A DNA stretch of 13,367 nucleotides from Oscillospiraceae bacterium (GTDB taxonomy: Bacteria; Bacillota; Clostridia; Oscillospirales; Ruminococcaceae): positions 1 to 13,367 of the forward strand of contig JAGAKC010000495.1 in assembly GCA_017848155.1 (NCBI GenBank). Direction: 5' to 3'. A program made the position numbers and the translations under genes. Positions 1 to 7,170 of the stretch are shown here, one piece after another. The notes under the pieces were generated by a model that saw only the letters and a list, made by a program, of their open reading frames with translations, searched no databases and had not been told where the DNA came from. The first letter of the stretch is position 1; each line of letters begins with the position of its first letter.

Positions 1-1
1 G

Positions 2-274
2 CTGGCTGCATCGGAATACGCAGGAAAGCTGGGACTTGCGTTCCAGATAATTGACGATATACTTGATGTCACCGCCGATGAAAAGCTTCTCGGAAAGCCT
101 GTCGGAAGTGACGCAGAAAGCGGAAAATATACTTATGTCAGCGCCGTTGGTATTGAAAGGGCACGCACCGAGGCCGAAAGGCTGACCGAGGGTGCGGTGA
201 AGGCGCTGGACGCATTTGATGATACGGATTTTCTCAGGGGTCTTACGGAGATGCTCCTGAAACGAAATTATTAA
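2..274 (+). CDS. ispA: Geranyl/farnesyl diphosphate synthase, C-terminal part
   Basis: This is the 3' end of a short-chain trans-prenyl diphosphate synthase, cut by the window edge; 90 residues are visible. FQIIDDILDV holds the second aspartate-rich motif (DDxxD), which binds Mg2+ and isopentenyl diphosphate. It is followed by GKPVGSDAESGKYTY, the usual Lys/Asp-containing segment after that motif in IspA proteins. The family condenses IPP with DMAPP or geranyl-PP to give farnesyl-PP in the cytoplasm, the precursor of undecaprenyl phosphate and quinones. It sits 22 bases ahead of a membrane phosphatase gene and is followed by dxs, the usual Firmicute context. The C terminus LLKRNY fits the family. 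Chain length (C10, C15 or C20) cannot be read from this piece. Confidence 0.9.
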   Translation: MAASEYAGKLGLAFQIIDDILDVTADEKLLGKPVGSDAESGKYTYVSAVGIERARTEAERLTEGAVKALDAFDDTDFLRGLTEMLLKRNY

Positions 275-296
275 GCTGCGGAGGCAGAAATTTATT

Positions 297-791
297 ATGG
301 ATTTAATTATGGCAAACCCTTTACTGTCGGTGGGAATACTGTCCTGGTTCGCCGCACAGATAATCAAAACGATCGTGCATGCGATAAAGGTGAGATCCTT
401 TACGCCTGAGCGCTTTGTAGGTGCGGGCGGTATGCCGTCGTCGCACTCGGCACTGGTCGTGTCGGTGGTGATATATGCGCTGCGCTCCGAGGGCTTTCAG
501 AGCCCCATCTTTGCGCTGTCGATGCTGCTTGCGTGCATAGTTATCTACGACGCCATGAGCGTGCGCTACAACGCAGGTCTGCATGCAAAGGAGCTCAACA
601 AGATGCGCCGTGTCATCGACGAGCTTGACGACGAGATATCACAGTTAAGCGGCGCTGACGAGGAGGATATCGACGACCTCTCCGAGCAGAAGGACCTCAA
701 GGAGTTTCTCGGTCACACACCCATAGAGGTGCTGGCAGGCTCCATGCTGGGCATCATCATTGCGATGGTGTTTCCTCTGCCCGTGGCTTAA
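297..791 (+). CDS. Divergent PAP2-family (YuiD/DUF212) membrane phosphatase
   Basis: The 164-residue product belongs to the divergent PAP2 family. GGMPSSHSA (residues 44-52) is the family signature and matches the SxxxH phosphatase motif of PAP2 enzymes; YDAMSVR (84-90) and GHTPIEVLAG (139-148) are the other conserved blocks. Hydrophobic stretches near 8-30, 52-63, 70-86 and 143-160 suggest three to four membrane segments. An acidic, probably cytoplasmic linker (108-135) lies before the last one. The ATG at 297 follows CGGAGG at 279-284; a second in-frame ATG lies four codons later. Family members are presumed lipid phosphatases, but a substrate is rarely proven. Position between ispA and dxs makes a prenyl phosphate or diphosphate a reasonable guess. 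The family call is firm; the substrate is inference. Confidence 0.85.
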   Translation: MDLIMANPLLSVGILSWFAAQIIKTIVHAIKVRSFTPERFVGAGGMPSSHSALVVSVVIYALRSEGFQSPIFALSMLLACIVIYDAMSVRYNAGLHAKELNKMRRVIDELDDEISQLSGADEEDIDDLSEQKDLKEFLGHTPIEVLAGSMLGIIIAMVFPLPVA

Positions 792-812
792 AAGCAATTT
801 CGGAGGCTCATT

Positions 813-2612
813 ATGTTACTCAGTGACAGCATTGATCATGAGATCATTTCAAATATGACGCTGCCGCAGCTCAAAGCATTATGCCGTGAGCTGCGCGGCT
901 GTATTTTACGCACAGTATCGCAGACAGGCGGTCACCTGTCCTCAAACCTCGGCACGGTGGAGCTTACTGTTGCGCTGCATCATGTTTTTGATGTAAAGAC
1001 CGACCGAATCCTCTGGGATGTGGGACACCAGGCGTATGCGCACAAGCTGCTGACGGGCAGATATTCACGCTTCGGCACGCTGCGCTCAAAGGACGGCATA
1101 TCGGGCTTTACACGCCGCAGGGAGAGCGAGGCTGACGCTTTTATTTCGGGTCACAGCAGCACCTCTGTATCAGCGGCATGCGGTATAGCTGCGGCGATGA
1201 AGCTAAGCGGTAAAAAGGCTTCGGTGGCTGCGGTGATAGGCGACGGAGCCTTCACGGGCGGCATGGCATACGAGGGACTCAACAACGCAGGAAAGAGCCG
1301 CACGGGACTTGTGGTAGTGCTTAACGACAACGCAATGTCCATCTCAAAGAGCACGGGTGCGCTTGCACGTTACCTTACCCATATACGCTCAACACGGAAA
1401 TACTACTGCGCAAAGGAGCATTTCAAGTCCGCACTGTCAGGCGTGCCGCTTGTGGGAGAGCAGCTTGAAAGAGCCGTGCGCACCGCAAAGAATCTTGTAA
1501 AGGACGCTATCTACGGCACCAGCACGTTGTTTGAGAATCTCGGCTTTACCTACATCGGACCTGTAAACGGTCACAATATGGAGGATATGATAGAGGCACT
1601 GGCAGTGGCAAAGCTGATGGAGCGCCCCTGCGTCGTGCATGTCATGACCACGAAGGGCAAGGGCTACAGACCTGCGGAGGAGAATCCGGGCGAGTATCAT
1701 GCTGTGCCGAAAAAGGGCAGCAGCGCTCCCTGCGTCACCTACTCCGAGGTATTCGGCAGGGAGCTTGAAAGGCTCGGTGTGTCGGACGGCAGGATATGCG
1801 CCATAACTGCGGCGATGAAATACGCAACGGGACTGAATCACTTCAACAATTCCTGCGCAGAGCGCTTTTTTGATACAGGTATAGCGGAGCAGCATTCCGT
1901 CACCTTTGCGGCAGGTCTTGCCACAGAGGGCATGCTGCCTGTTTTTGCGGTGTATTCCACGTTTTTGCAGCGCAGCTATGACCAGGTGATACATGACTGT
2001 GCGATAGAGAATACACACATCACCCTTGCGGTGGACAGGGCAGGCTTTGTGGGCGAGGACGGCGAAACGCATCAGGGCGTATTTGACGTGCCGATGCTGT
2101 CGCATATTCCGAATACCACTATCTATTCGCCTGCGTCCTTTGAGGAGCTGCGCCGCTGCCTTAAAACGGCGGTGTACGATACGGACGGCATCGCTGTGGT
2201 GAGATATCCGAAGGGCGGAGAATACCGCAGCTTCCTGCCGTATGCGGGAGATTTTGCGTATTCGGGCAAAAAGCGCCGCACGCTGGCCGTCGGCTTCGGC
2301 AGGACGGGTGCGTGGCTGGACGAGGCTGCTGATGCGGCAGGCGCAGACTGGCTGAGGCTGGTTAAGATATCGCCGCTGCCAAGAAAGACCGCAGAGATAG
2401 CGATGAGCTATGACAGGGTGGTATTCTTTGAGGAGAGCATGCTGTCAGGCGGTATTGCGGAGCGCCTTTCGAGGGAGCTTCTGTCACGAGGCTTCAGGGG
2501 CACATTTGAAGCGGTGGGAGTCGACGGGCGGTTTGTCCCTGCGGCAAGCGTTTCGGAGCAGCTTCAGATGTTTGGTCTTGACAGGGAGAGCATGACGGAA
2601 AGGCTACGTTGA
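813..2612 (+). CDS. dxs: 1-deoxy-D-xylulose-5-phosphate synthase
   Basis: Thiamine-diphosphate enzyme that joins pyruvate and glyceraldehyde 3-phosphate, the first and flux-controlling step of the MEP isoprenoid pathway (cytosolic). At 599 residues it is slightly shorter than the usual 620-635. Visible landmarks are His41 in GGHLSSNLG, WDVGHQAY (68-75), the ThDP/Mg motif GDGAFTGG (143-150) paired with LNDNAMSIS (170-178), the catalytic Glu359 in DTGIAEQHS, DRAGFVGEDGETHQG (408-422) and the substrate-binding RYPKG (464-468). The C-terminal transketolase domain ends with FFEESMLSGGIAERL. The start ATG follows GGAGG at 802-806. It lies 21 bases after the phosphatase gene and 10 before the Nudix gene, so it is in the same operon. 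All catalytic residues appear intact. Confidence 0.97.
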   Translation: MLLSDSIDHEIISNMTLPQLKALCRELRGCILRTVSQTGGHLSSNLGTVELTVALHHVFDVKTDRILWDVGHQAYAHKLLTGRYSRFGTLRSKDGISGFTRRRESEADAFISGHSSTSVSAACGIAAAMKLSGKKASVAAVIGDGAFTGGMAYEGLNNAGKSRTGLVVVLNDNAMSISKSTGALARYLTHIRSTRKYYCAKEHFKSALSGVPLVGEQLERAVRTAKNLVKDAIYGTSTLFENLGFTYIGPVNGHNMEDMIEALAVAKLMERPCVVHVMTTKGKGYRPAEENPGEYHAVPKKGSSAPCVTYSEVFGRELERLGVSDGRICAITAAMKYATGLNHFNNSCAERFFDTGIAEQHSVTFAAGLATEGMLPVFAVYSTFLQRSYDQVIHDCAIENTHITLAVDRAGFVGEDGETHQGVFDVPMLSHIPNTTIYSPASFEELRRCLKTAVYDTDGIAVVRYPKGGEYRSFLPYAGDFAYSGKKRRTLAVGFGRTGAWLDEAADAAGADWLRLVKISPLPRKTAEIAMSYDRVVFFEESMLSGGIAERLSRELLSRGFRGTFEAVGVDGRFVPAASVSEQLQMFGLDRESMTERLR

Positions 2613-2622
2613 GGTCTGCTAT

Positions 2623-3033
2623 ATGACGATACTGAATGTGATAGCGGTGCTTGACCGCACAGGTGAAAAATGCCTTTTCTGCAAGCGGAGAAAGGACCCG
2701 TACAAGGGTCTGTACAACTTCGTGGGAGGTCATGCGGAGGACGGAGAGGACGGACTTTCCGCAGCCTACCGTGAGCTTTACGAGGAAACGGGCATAACTG
2801 ACAAGGATATAAGGCTCATCCATCTGATGGACTTCACCTACTGCCTTTATAACGAGGTGGTGGAGGTGTACTTCGGCTATCTTGACAGGGACATAGCGGT
2901 GCACGGTGACGAGAATGAGCTTCTCTGGCTTGACAGGGAGCAGGATTTTTTCAGCACGGAGCGCTTCGCAGGTGAGGGCAACATTGGTCATATAATGGAG
3001 CATATCCGTCTGTATGAGAGGAATAACGGCTGA
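2623..3033 (+). CDS. Nudix hydrolase (MutT-like)
   Basis: A 136-residue single-domain Nudix protein. The Nudix box Gx5Ex7REUxEExGU is perfect at residues 36-58: Gly36, Glu42, RELYEETGI (50-58), which includes the Mg2+-binding glutamates. Such enzymes hydrolyse a nucleoside diphosphate linked to another group. The segment KGLYNFVGGHAEDGE resembles MutT/NudG-type NTP pyrophosphohydrolases, but the substrate cannot be told from sequence. The start follows a GAGGT (2611-2615) that overlaps the dxs stop, and the end overlaps the region carrying the tlyA ribosome binding site, so translation is probably coupled. It is an extra gene in what is usually a direct dxs-tlyA junction. It lacks features I would need to call it an IPP isomerase. 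Confidence 0.88.
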   Translation: MTILNVIAVLDRTGEKCLFCKRRKDPYKGLYNFVGGHAEDGEDGLSAAYRELYEETGITDKDIRLIHLMDFTYCLYNEVVEVYFGYLDRDIAVHGDENELLWLDREQDFFSTERFAGEGNIGHIMEHIRLYERNNG

Positions 3034-3038
3034 GGAGG
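3034..3038 (+). promoter_or_regulatory. Ribosome binding site that sets the tlyA start
   Basis: GGAGG lies 8 bases before the GTG at 3047. The alternative in-frame ATG at 3014 has only a distant GGAG (2997-3000, 13 bases away) and would add 11 residues that do not look like a TlyA N terminus. Confidence 0.7.
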
Positions 3039-3046
3039 TGCAAGGG

Positions 3047-3772
3047 GTGCGGCTGGACGTATATCTTACCGAAAACGGCATGTGCAAGAGCCGCACGGCG
3101 GCACAGAGCCTTATAAAGAGCGGCGGAGTCTGCGTAAACGGAGCGGTCTGCGAAAAGCCGTCCGCAGTGGTCGTGGAGAGCGACAAGGTCGAGATAACGG
3201 GCGAGCAGCTGCGTTATGTGGGACGTGGCGGACTTAAGCTGGAGGGTGCGCTGAGCACGTTTCAGCTGGACATAACGGGAATGACCTGCCTTGATATCGG
3301 GTCGTCCACGGGCGGATTTACCGACTGCATGCTGCAACACGGTGCGGAGAAGGTCTATGCGGTGGATGTTGGCACTGACCAGCTTGATAAAAAGCTGCGT
3401 GATGACGGCAGGGTGGTCGTGATGGAAAAGACCGATATCCGCACGGCGGAGCTTCCCGTGATGGTGGATTTTGTCGGCACTGATGTGTCGTTTATCTCGC
3501 TGAAGCTGGTGATACCGCATATCTTCAGGCTGCTTAAGGACGGCTGCAATGCGGTGGTGCTTGTAAAGCCGCAGTTTGAGGCAGGCCGAAGGGCGCTCAA
3601 CAAAAAGGGGATAGTTACCGACAACAAGGTGCACGCAGAGGTGCTTAAGGATATAACGGAGTTTGCGGAGCTTGGCGGCTTCAGGGTGCTTAACACCGCC
3701 ATCTCGCCGATACGTGGCGGAGATGGCAACACCGAATACCTCATGTGTCTTGAAAAGCGTGCGGAGGGGTGA
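3047..3772 (+). CDS. tlyA: TlyA-type rRNA 2'-O-methyltransferase (S4 + FtsJ domains)
   Basis: The 241-residue product starts at GTG 3047 and opens with RLDVYLTENG, the standard start of the family's S4 RNA-binding domain (residues 1-55). A Rossmann-type methyltransferase domain follows. Motif I is LDIGSSTGG (82-90) for S-adenosylmethionine. The FtsJ/RrmJ K-D-K-E tetrad is visible as Lys64 in RGGLKLE, Asp146 in GTDVSFIS, Lys174 in VKPQFE and Glu230 in GNTEYL. Mycobacterial TlyA methylates 16S and 23S rRNA at C1409/C1920 and confers capreomycin sensitivity; it is sometimes annotated as haemolysin. The gene follows the Nudix gene by 13 bases and precedes nadK by 4 bases, matching the Bacillus yqxC-ahrC-recN neighbourhood. 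Starting at ATG 3014 would give 252 residues and overlap the previous gene by 20 bases. Confidence 0.92.
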   Translation: MRLDVYLTENGMCKSRTAAQSLIKSGGVCVNGAVCEKPSAVVVESDKVEITGEQLRYVGRGGLKLEGALSTFQLDITGMTCLDIGSSTGGFTDCMLQHGAEKVYAVDVGTDQLDKKLRDDGRVVVMEKTDIRTAELPVMVDFVGTDVSFISLKLVIPHIFRLLKDGCNAVVLVKPQFEAGRRALNKKGIVTDNKVHAEVLKDITEFAELGGFRVLNTAISPIRGGDGNTEYLMCLEKRAEG

Positions 3773-3776
3773 GCAT

Positions 3777-4631
3777 ATGGGCGAGAAACGTGCAGTTATC
3801 ACATACAACACCTGGGACAGCAGGTCAGCGGAGCTTGCAGGGCAGATATGCGCACTGCTTCAGGAAAACGGAGTTACGCCATTGGTCTACGACAAGCTGA
3901 GCGAGTTTGACAGGCTGGTGGGTGCGGCGGCGACCGACGATGTGTCGGACTGCATCTGCATGATAACCGTAGGCGGCGACGGCACGATACTTCACTGGGG
4001 CAAGCTGATGGCACAGCACGGAAAGCCGCTGCTGGGTGTAAACACTGGCAGGCTCGGCTTCATGGCGACGCTGGAGCCGTCGGATATCGGCAGGATACCG
4101 CAGCTCATCCTCGGGGACTTTTCCGTAAGCAGACGTATGCTGATGCAGGCGGAGATACTTAAGGCAGACGGCACGGCCGTCGTAAAGACCGCACTGAATG
4201 ATGTGGTGATAGAGCGTGACAGGCTGTCGAAGCTGCCCGAATTCCGCGTATTCAGCGGCGATACAGAGGTGCTGAAGCTCCAGGCAGACGGTGTGATATT
4301 CGGCACTCCCACAGGCTCTACGGCATATTCGCTTTCCGCAGGCGGTCCGATAATCGCACCTGATATGGAATGCATCGAGTGCACTCCGCTTTGTCCGCAT
4401 ACACTGTTTTCACGCCCGATGATATTTTCGGTAAGCAGGCCGATAACGCTGAGTTGCACGCCGTATCAGGGCAGCAGGGTCACGATAAGCGTGGACGGCG
4501 AGCGTGGCATATCCTTTGAGGAGGGCGACAGGCTGCGGCTGACAAGGAGCGAGGGCGAGCTTCGTTTGATCGAAGCAGGCGACGGATTCTTCGGTGCGGT
4601 GCGAAACAAGCTGATGACTCCGCTGAAATAA
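3777..4631 (+). CDS. nadK: NAD kinase
   Basis: ATP-dependent (or polyphosphate-dependent) kinase that phosphorylates NAD at the adenosine 2'-hydroxyl to give NADP, in the cytosol. The 284-residue chain is of normal length. GGDGT (66-70) contains the catalytic Asp68. NTGRLGFMA (89-97), ALNDVVIERD (139-148, usual N-E/D motif) and GTPTGSTAYSLSAGGPI (176-192, the glycine-rich NAD site) follow in the usual order. PLCPHTLFSRP (204-214) is the C-terminal family block. I chose ATG 3777 because GGAGGGG at 3763-3769 is 7 bases upstream. The open frame reaches back to 3663, but the extra 38 residues lie inside tlyA and have no family resemblance. It is 4 bases after tlyA and 21 before argR. Confidence 0.95.
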   Translation: MGEKRAVITYNTWDSRSAELAGQICALLQENGVTPLVYDKLSEFDRLVGAAATDDVSDCICMITVGGDGTILHWGKLMAQHGKPLLGVNTGRLGFMATLEPSDIGRIPQLILGDFSVSRRMLMQAEILKADGTAVVKTALNDVVIERDRLSKLPEFRVFSGDTEVLKLQADGVIFGTPTGSTAYSLSAGGPIIAPDMECIECTPLCPHTLFSRPMIFSVSRPITLSCTPYQGSRVTISVDGERGISFEEGDRLRLTRSEGELRLIEAGDGFFGAVRNKLMTPLK

Positions 4632-4652
4632 TGATGAACGGGGTGTATTTCC

Positions 4653-5102
4653 ATGGATAAGAAGCAGCGCCATGCGGCGATACTCTCCATCATAATGGAG
4701 AATGAGGTGGAAACTCAGCAGGAGCTTCAGATACTGCTTAAGCAGGCAGGCATCCGCATAACTCAGGCGACCATCTCCCGTGATATGCGTGAGCTTAAGA
4801 TAAGCAAGGGCATGTCGGAGAATGGGGTAAACTGCTACTTTTCGGCTGCGGCAGGCAGGACGCCCAAGTACAACAGCCTGTTTTCACAGGCGGTGCTGTC
4901 GCTGGATTATGCCATGAATACCGTTGTGATAAAGTGCAGGGCGGGTCTTGCAAACGCTGCGTGCGCAGTGCTGGACGAGCAGGATTTCGGCTTCGTCGTG
5001 GGCACTATCGCAGGAGATGATACCATCTTCGTGCTGACCCGCACGGAAAATCATGCGGTGCAGCTTATCGAGCTGCTGAAAAAGATGATGAAAAAGAACT
5101 GA
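4653..5102 (+). CDS. argR: Arginine repressor ArgR/AhrC
   Basis: The 149-residue product matches the family length. The N-terminal winged helix-turn-helix runs to about residue 70, with recognition-helix sequence QATISRDMREL (38-48) containing the family's SR residues. The C-terminal domain makes hexamers and binds arginine; its signature GTIAGDDT is at 117-124, with the Asp pair that contacts arginine. ArgR represses arginine biosynthesis and can activate catabolism. It sits directly before recN, the conserved Firmicute pairing (ahrC-recN in Bacillus). The ribosome binding site is modest (GGGGTG, 4640-4645), which would suit a regulator made in small amounts. I did not find a convincing pair of ARG boxes inside the window, so local autoregulation is not supported. 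Confidence 0.95.
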   Translation: MDKKQRHAAILSIIMENEVETQQELQILLKQAGIRITQATISRDMRELKISKGMSENGVNCYFSAAAGRTPKYNSLFSQAVLSLDYAMNTVVIKCRAGLANAACAVLDEQDFGFVVGTIAGDDTIFVLTRTENHAVQLIELLKKMMKKN

Positions 5103-5117
5103 CGGGAGGACACGGTC

Positions 5118-6776
5118 TTGCTGCGTGAGCTATCAATAGAGAATCTTGCGGTCATCGAGAGGGCGACCGCAGAATTCGGCGGAAACTTCAATGTTTTTAC
5201 AGGCGAAACGGGCGCAGGTAAAAGTATACTTATCGGCGGTATAAACGCTATCCTCGGTCAGAGGACGACAAAGGATATCGTGCGCACGGGCGCACCTAAG
5301 GCGGTCATCACGGCGCTGTTTGACGACATTCCCGAAAAGGTGTCGGAGAAGCTTGCGGAAATGGGCTTTTCCGCAGAGGACGGGGAGCTTATGCTGATGC
5401 GTGAGATATCGGCGGACGGTAAAAGCTCCGCACGTATCAACGGCAGGACGGCGACAGCTGCGATGCTGCGTGAGGTGGGGTCGCTGCTGGTGGACGTGCA
5501 CGGACAGCATGAAAACAGGATACTCATGTCCTCGGACAATCAGCGTGATATACTGGACAGCTACGGCGGTATCGGACCTGCTCTCGCAGAATACAGGGAG
5601 CGATTCCGCAGCTTTTCGGCGCTGTCAAAGCGCATAGCAAAGCTGCAGGCGGCAAATGAGACACGTGTGCTGAAAACAGCGCAGCTGACTGCGATAGTGG
5701 AGGAGCTTGAGGAGCTTTCCCTTTCAAAGGGCGAGGGCGATGCACTGGAAGCGGAGCTTCAGCGGTGCAGGAGCTTTGTGAAGATACAGTCGGCGCTGTA
5801 TCAGGCTTACGGCTGCTTCAACGGCGAGGAGAGCGCAGGTGCGCTGGACCTTATGCGGCGCGCGATGAATTCCCTTGCAGGGGTGAGTGCGGTGCTGCCC
5901 GAGGCGGAGGAGCTGTCACAGCGCATCGAGGGCATACTTGCCGAGGGCGAGGACATCGCCGCAGAGATATCGGCGCTGACCAATGACGACGGCGGCGAGG
6001 CACGTGAGGCTGCGCTTGAGGACAGGGTGTCCGCCCTGAAGCACGCAAAGCGCAAATATAACATGGACGCAGACCAGCTGGTGGATTATCTTGACGAGTG
6101 CAGGGGCGAGCTGCTGGAGCTTGACGGAATGGACGGCGAGCTTGAGGAGCTTTCCGAGCAGAAGCATGTCCTTGCGGAGGAGCTGAAAAAGGCTGCGGCG
6201 CATATTACGGAGCTGCGTACGGCGGCGGCAGAGAAGCTGTCAGAGGAGATATGCGGGGAGCTGAGATTCCTCGACATGCCGAATGTGCGGATAATAATTT
6301 CGGTCACAAAGGACAAGGTCACAATAAACGGCATGGACATGGTGGAGATGCTCATCTCCGCAAACATGGGCGAGGAGCCGAAGCCGATAAACAAGATAGC
6401 AAGCGGCGGCGAGCTTTCCCGTATCATGCTTGCGATAAAGAGCGTGCTTGCGGATAACGACGATATCCCGACCCTTATCTTTGACGAGGTGGACGCAGGC
6501 ATCAGCGGCAGAGCTGCCCAGAAAGTGGGAATAAAGCTTGCCGAGACCGCACAGAAGCGTCAGGTGCTGTGCATAACTCACCTTGCGCAGATAGCGTCAC
6601 AGGCAGACCACCATCTGCTTATCGAGAAGAATACCGAGGGAGAGCGCACCTTTACAAGGATACAGCCGCTTGACTTCGAGGGTCGTAAGGCGGAGCTTGC
6701 ACGTATCATCGACGGCGACGGCAGCAGCGAGAGCAGCCTGCTTGCGGCGGAGGAGATGCTAAAGCGCGGCGGCTGA
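5118..6776 (+). CDS. recN: DNA repair ATPase RecN
   Basis: SMC-like ATPase that acts early in double-strand-break repair and holds broken ends together with RecA. It has 552 residues, typical of the family. The N-terminal half carries the Walker A motif GETGAGKS (29-36), and KSSARINGRT and VDVHGQHEN follow as in other RecN proteins. The middle (about 150-400) is Glu/Lys/Ala-rich and predicted as antiparallel coiled coil, shorter than in true SMC proteins. The C-terminal ATPase half carries the signature SGGELS (429-434), Walker B TLIFDE (452-457) and the H-loop ITH (486-488). Start is a TTG at 5118 preceded at 8 bases by GGGAGG (5104-5109); no ATG nearby fits. It is the last gene of the first operon. 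Confidence 0.95.
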   Translation: MLRELSIENLAVIERATAEFGGNFNVFTGETGAGKSILIGGINAILGQRTTKDIVRTGAPKAVITALFDDIPEKVSEKLAEMGFSAEDGELMLMREISADGKSSARINGRTATAAMLREVGSLLVDVHGQHENRILMSSDNQRDILDSYGGIGPALAEYRERFRSFSALSKRIAKLQAANETRVLKTAQLTAIVEELEELSLSKGEGDALEAELQRCRSFVKIQSALYQAYGCFNGEESAGALDLMRRAMNSLAGVSAVLPEAEELSQRIEGILAEGEDIAAEISALTNDDGGEAREAALEDRVSALKHAKRKYNMDADQLVDYLDECRGELLELDGMDGELEELSEQKHVLAEELKKAAAHITELRTAAAEKLSEEICGELRFLDMPNVRIIISVTKDKVTINGMDMVEMLISANMGEEPKPINKIASGGELSRIMLAIKSVLADNDDIPTLIFDEVDAGISGRAAQKVGIKLAETAQKRQVLCITHLAQIASQADHHLLIEKNTEGERTFTRIQPLDFEGRKAELARIIDGDGSSESSLLAAEEMLKRGG

Positions 6777-6789
6777 CAGAGCCGTGCGC
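6764..6789 (+). other. Hairpin over the recN stop codon, no T-tract
   Basis: GCGC..CGGCT (6764-6774) pairs with AGCCG.GCGC (6780-6789) around the loop GACAG. It is followed by GCGAAAAAATTT rather than a run of Ts, so it is a poor intrinsic terminator. It could protect the 3' end of the mRNA or act as a weak terminator between recN and the aspS promoter 24 bases later. Confidence 0.4.
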
Positions 6790-6812
6790 TGCGAAAAAAT
6801 TTCAAAAAATTC

Positions 6813-6841
6813 TTGACAGGGAATTAAAAATGTGCTATACT
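6813..6841 (+). promoter_or_regulatory. Sigma-A-type promoter of the aspS-gatCAB operon
   Basis: A perfect -35 box TTGACA (6813-6818) is separated by exactly 17 bases from a near-perfect -10 box TATACT (6836-6841). An A-rich stretch (6794-6810) just upstream resembles an UP element. Transcription would start near 6848, just ahead of the T-box stem I. This is by far the strongest promoter-like sequence in the window. Confidence 0.88.
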
Positions 6842-6847
6842 ATGAAA

Positions 6848-7101
6848 CGAAATAGGCTATGATGGAGAGAGTATCGAGGTCAGCGCATTCTCAGAGAGCC
6901 GTGGCAGGTGAGAGCACGGTATTGCGCCCGAGAGAAAAACGCTCCGGAGCTTGCGGAAGAAAGCGTGCCGCAGGGTGCGTGACTAGAACCGCACGTTACA
7001 TTGCGTAAATATGTAATTGAGTGGATCGCTGATGCGGTCAATTTGGGTGGTATCGCGGAAGATGTCTTTCGTCCCATGTAAGGGCGAACGGCATCTTTTT
7101 T
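6848..7101 (+). ncRNA. T-box leader, asparagine specifier (AAC)
   Basis: Tandem structures of a T-box are visible. Stem I has GGAG (6864-6867) pairing with CTCC (6942-6945), the loop-E strand AGTA (6870-6873), distal AGAGAG (6893-6898), helix CCGTG/CACGG and distal loop ending GGTGAGAG. In the specifier loop, AAC (6938-6940) sits one purine before the CTCC helix strand, the usual codon position; no Asp codon is present there. A hairpin TGCGG/CCGCA (6952-6972) and stem III TTACAT/ATGTAA (6996-7016) follow. The antiterminator has GGG (7045-7047), bulge TGGTATC (7048-7054), GCG/CGT and CCC (7073-7075). Uncharged tRNA-Asn would pair with TGGT through its 3' end and prevent termination. The T-box call is secure from the motif set. 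The Asn reading is an inference from register, supported by the downstream Asn-tRNA pathway. Confidence 0.92.
7059..7101 (+). terminator. T-box-controlled intrinsic terminator
   Basis: AAGATG (7059-7064) pairs with CATCTT (7092-7097), and TTCG.CCC (7068-7075) pairs with GGGCGAA (7082-7088). TTTTTT follows at 7096-7101. The CCC at 7073-7075 is shared with the antiterminator helix, so the two folds exclude each other, as expected for a transcriptional T-box. Confidence 0.88.
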
Positions 7102-7155
7102 GTTTTCTGATGACGTTTGCACCTGCACTAACAAACATTCGTAAAAGTTTTTATG

Positions 7156-7161
7156 AAGGAG
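7156..7161 (+). promoter_or_regulatory. Ribosome binding site that sets the aspS start
   Basis: AAGGAG is 9 bases before ATG 7171. The upstream in-frame ATG at 7153 overlaps this site and cannot use it, so 7171 is preferred. Confidence 0.75.
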
Positions 7162-7170
7162 AATGATACT

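Noticed and set aside
1437..2105. A 222-codon minus-strand frame within dxs
   Set aside because: It is opposite conserved dxs motifs, with no ribosome binding site and no recognisable domain.
3663..3776. Upstream extension of nadK within tlyA
   Set aside because: The added residues have no NAD kinase character; ATG 3777 has a strong ribosome binding site and begins like known NadK proteins.
6764..6789. recN terminator
   Set aside because: A stem is present but it is followed by an A-run, not a T-run, and has internal mismatches, so I list it only as a hairpin.
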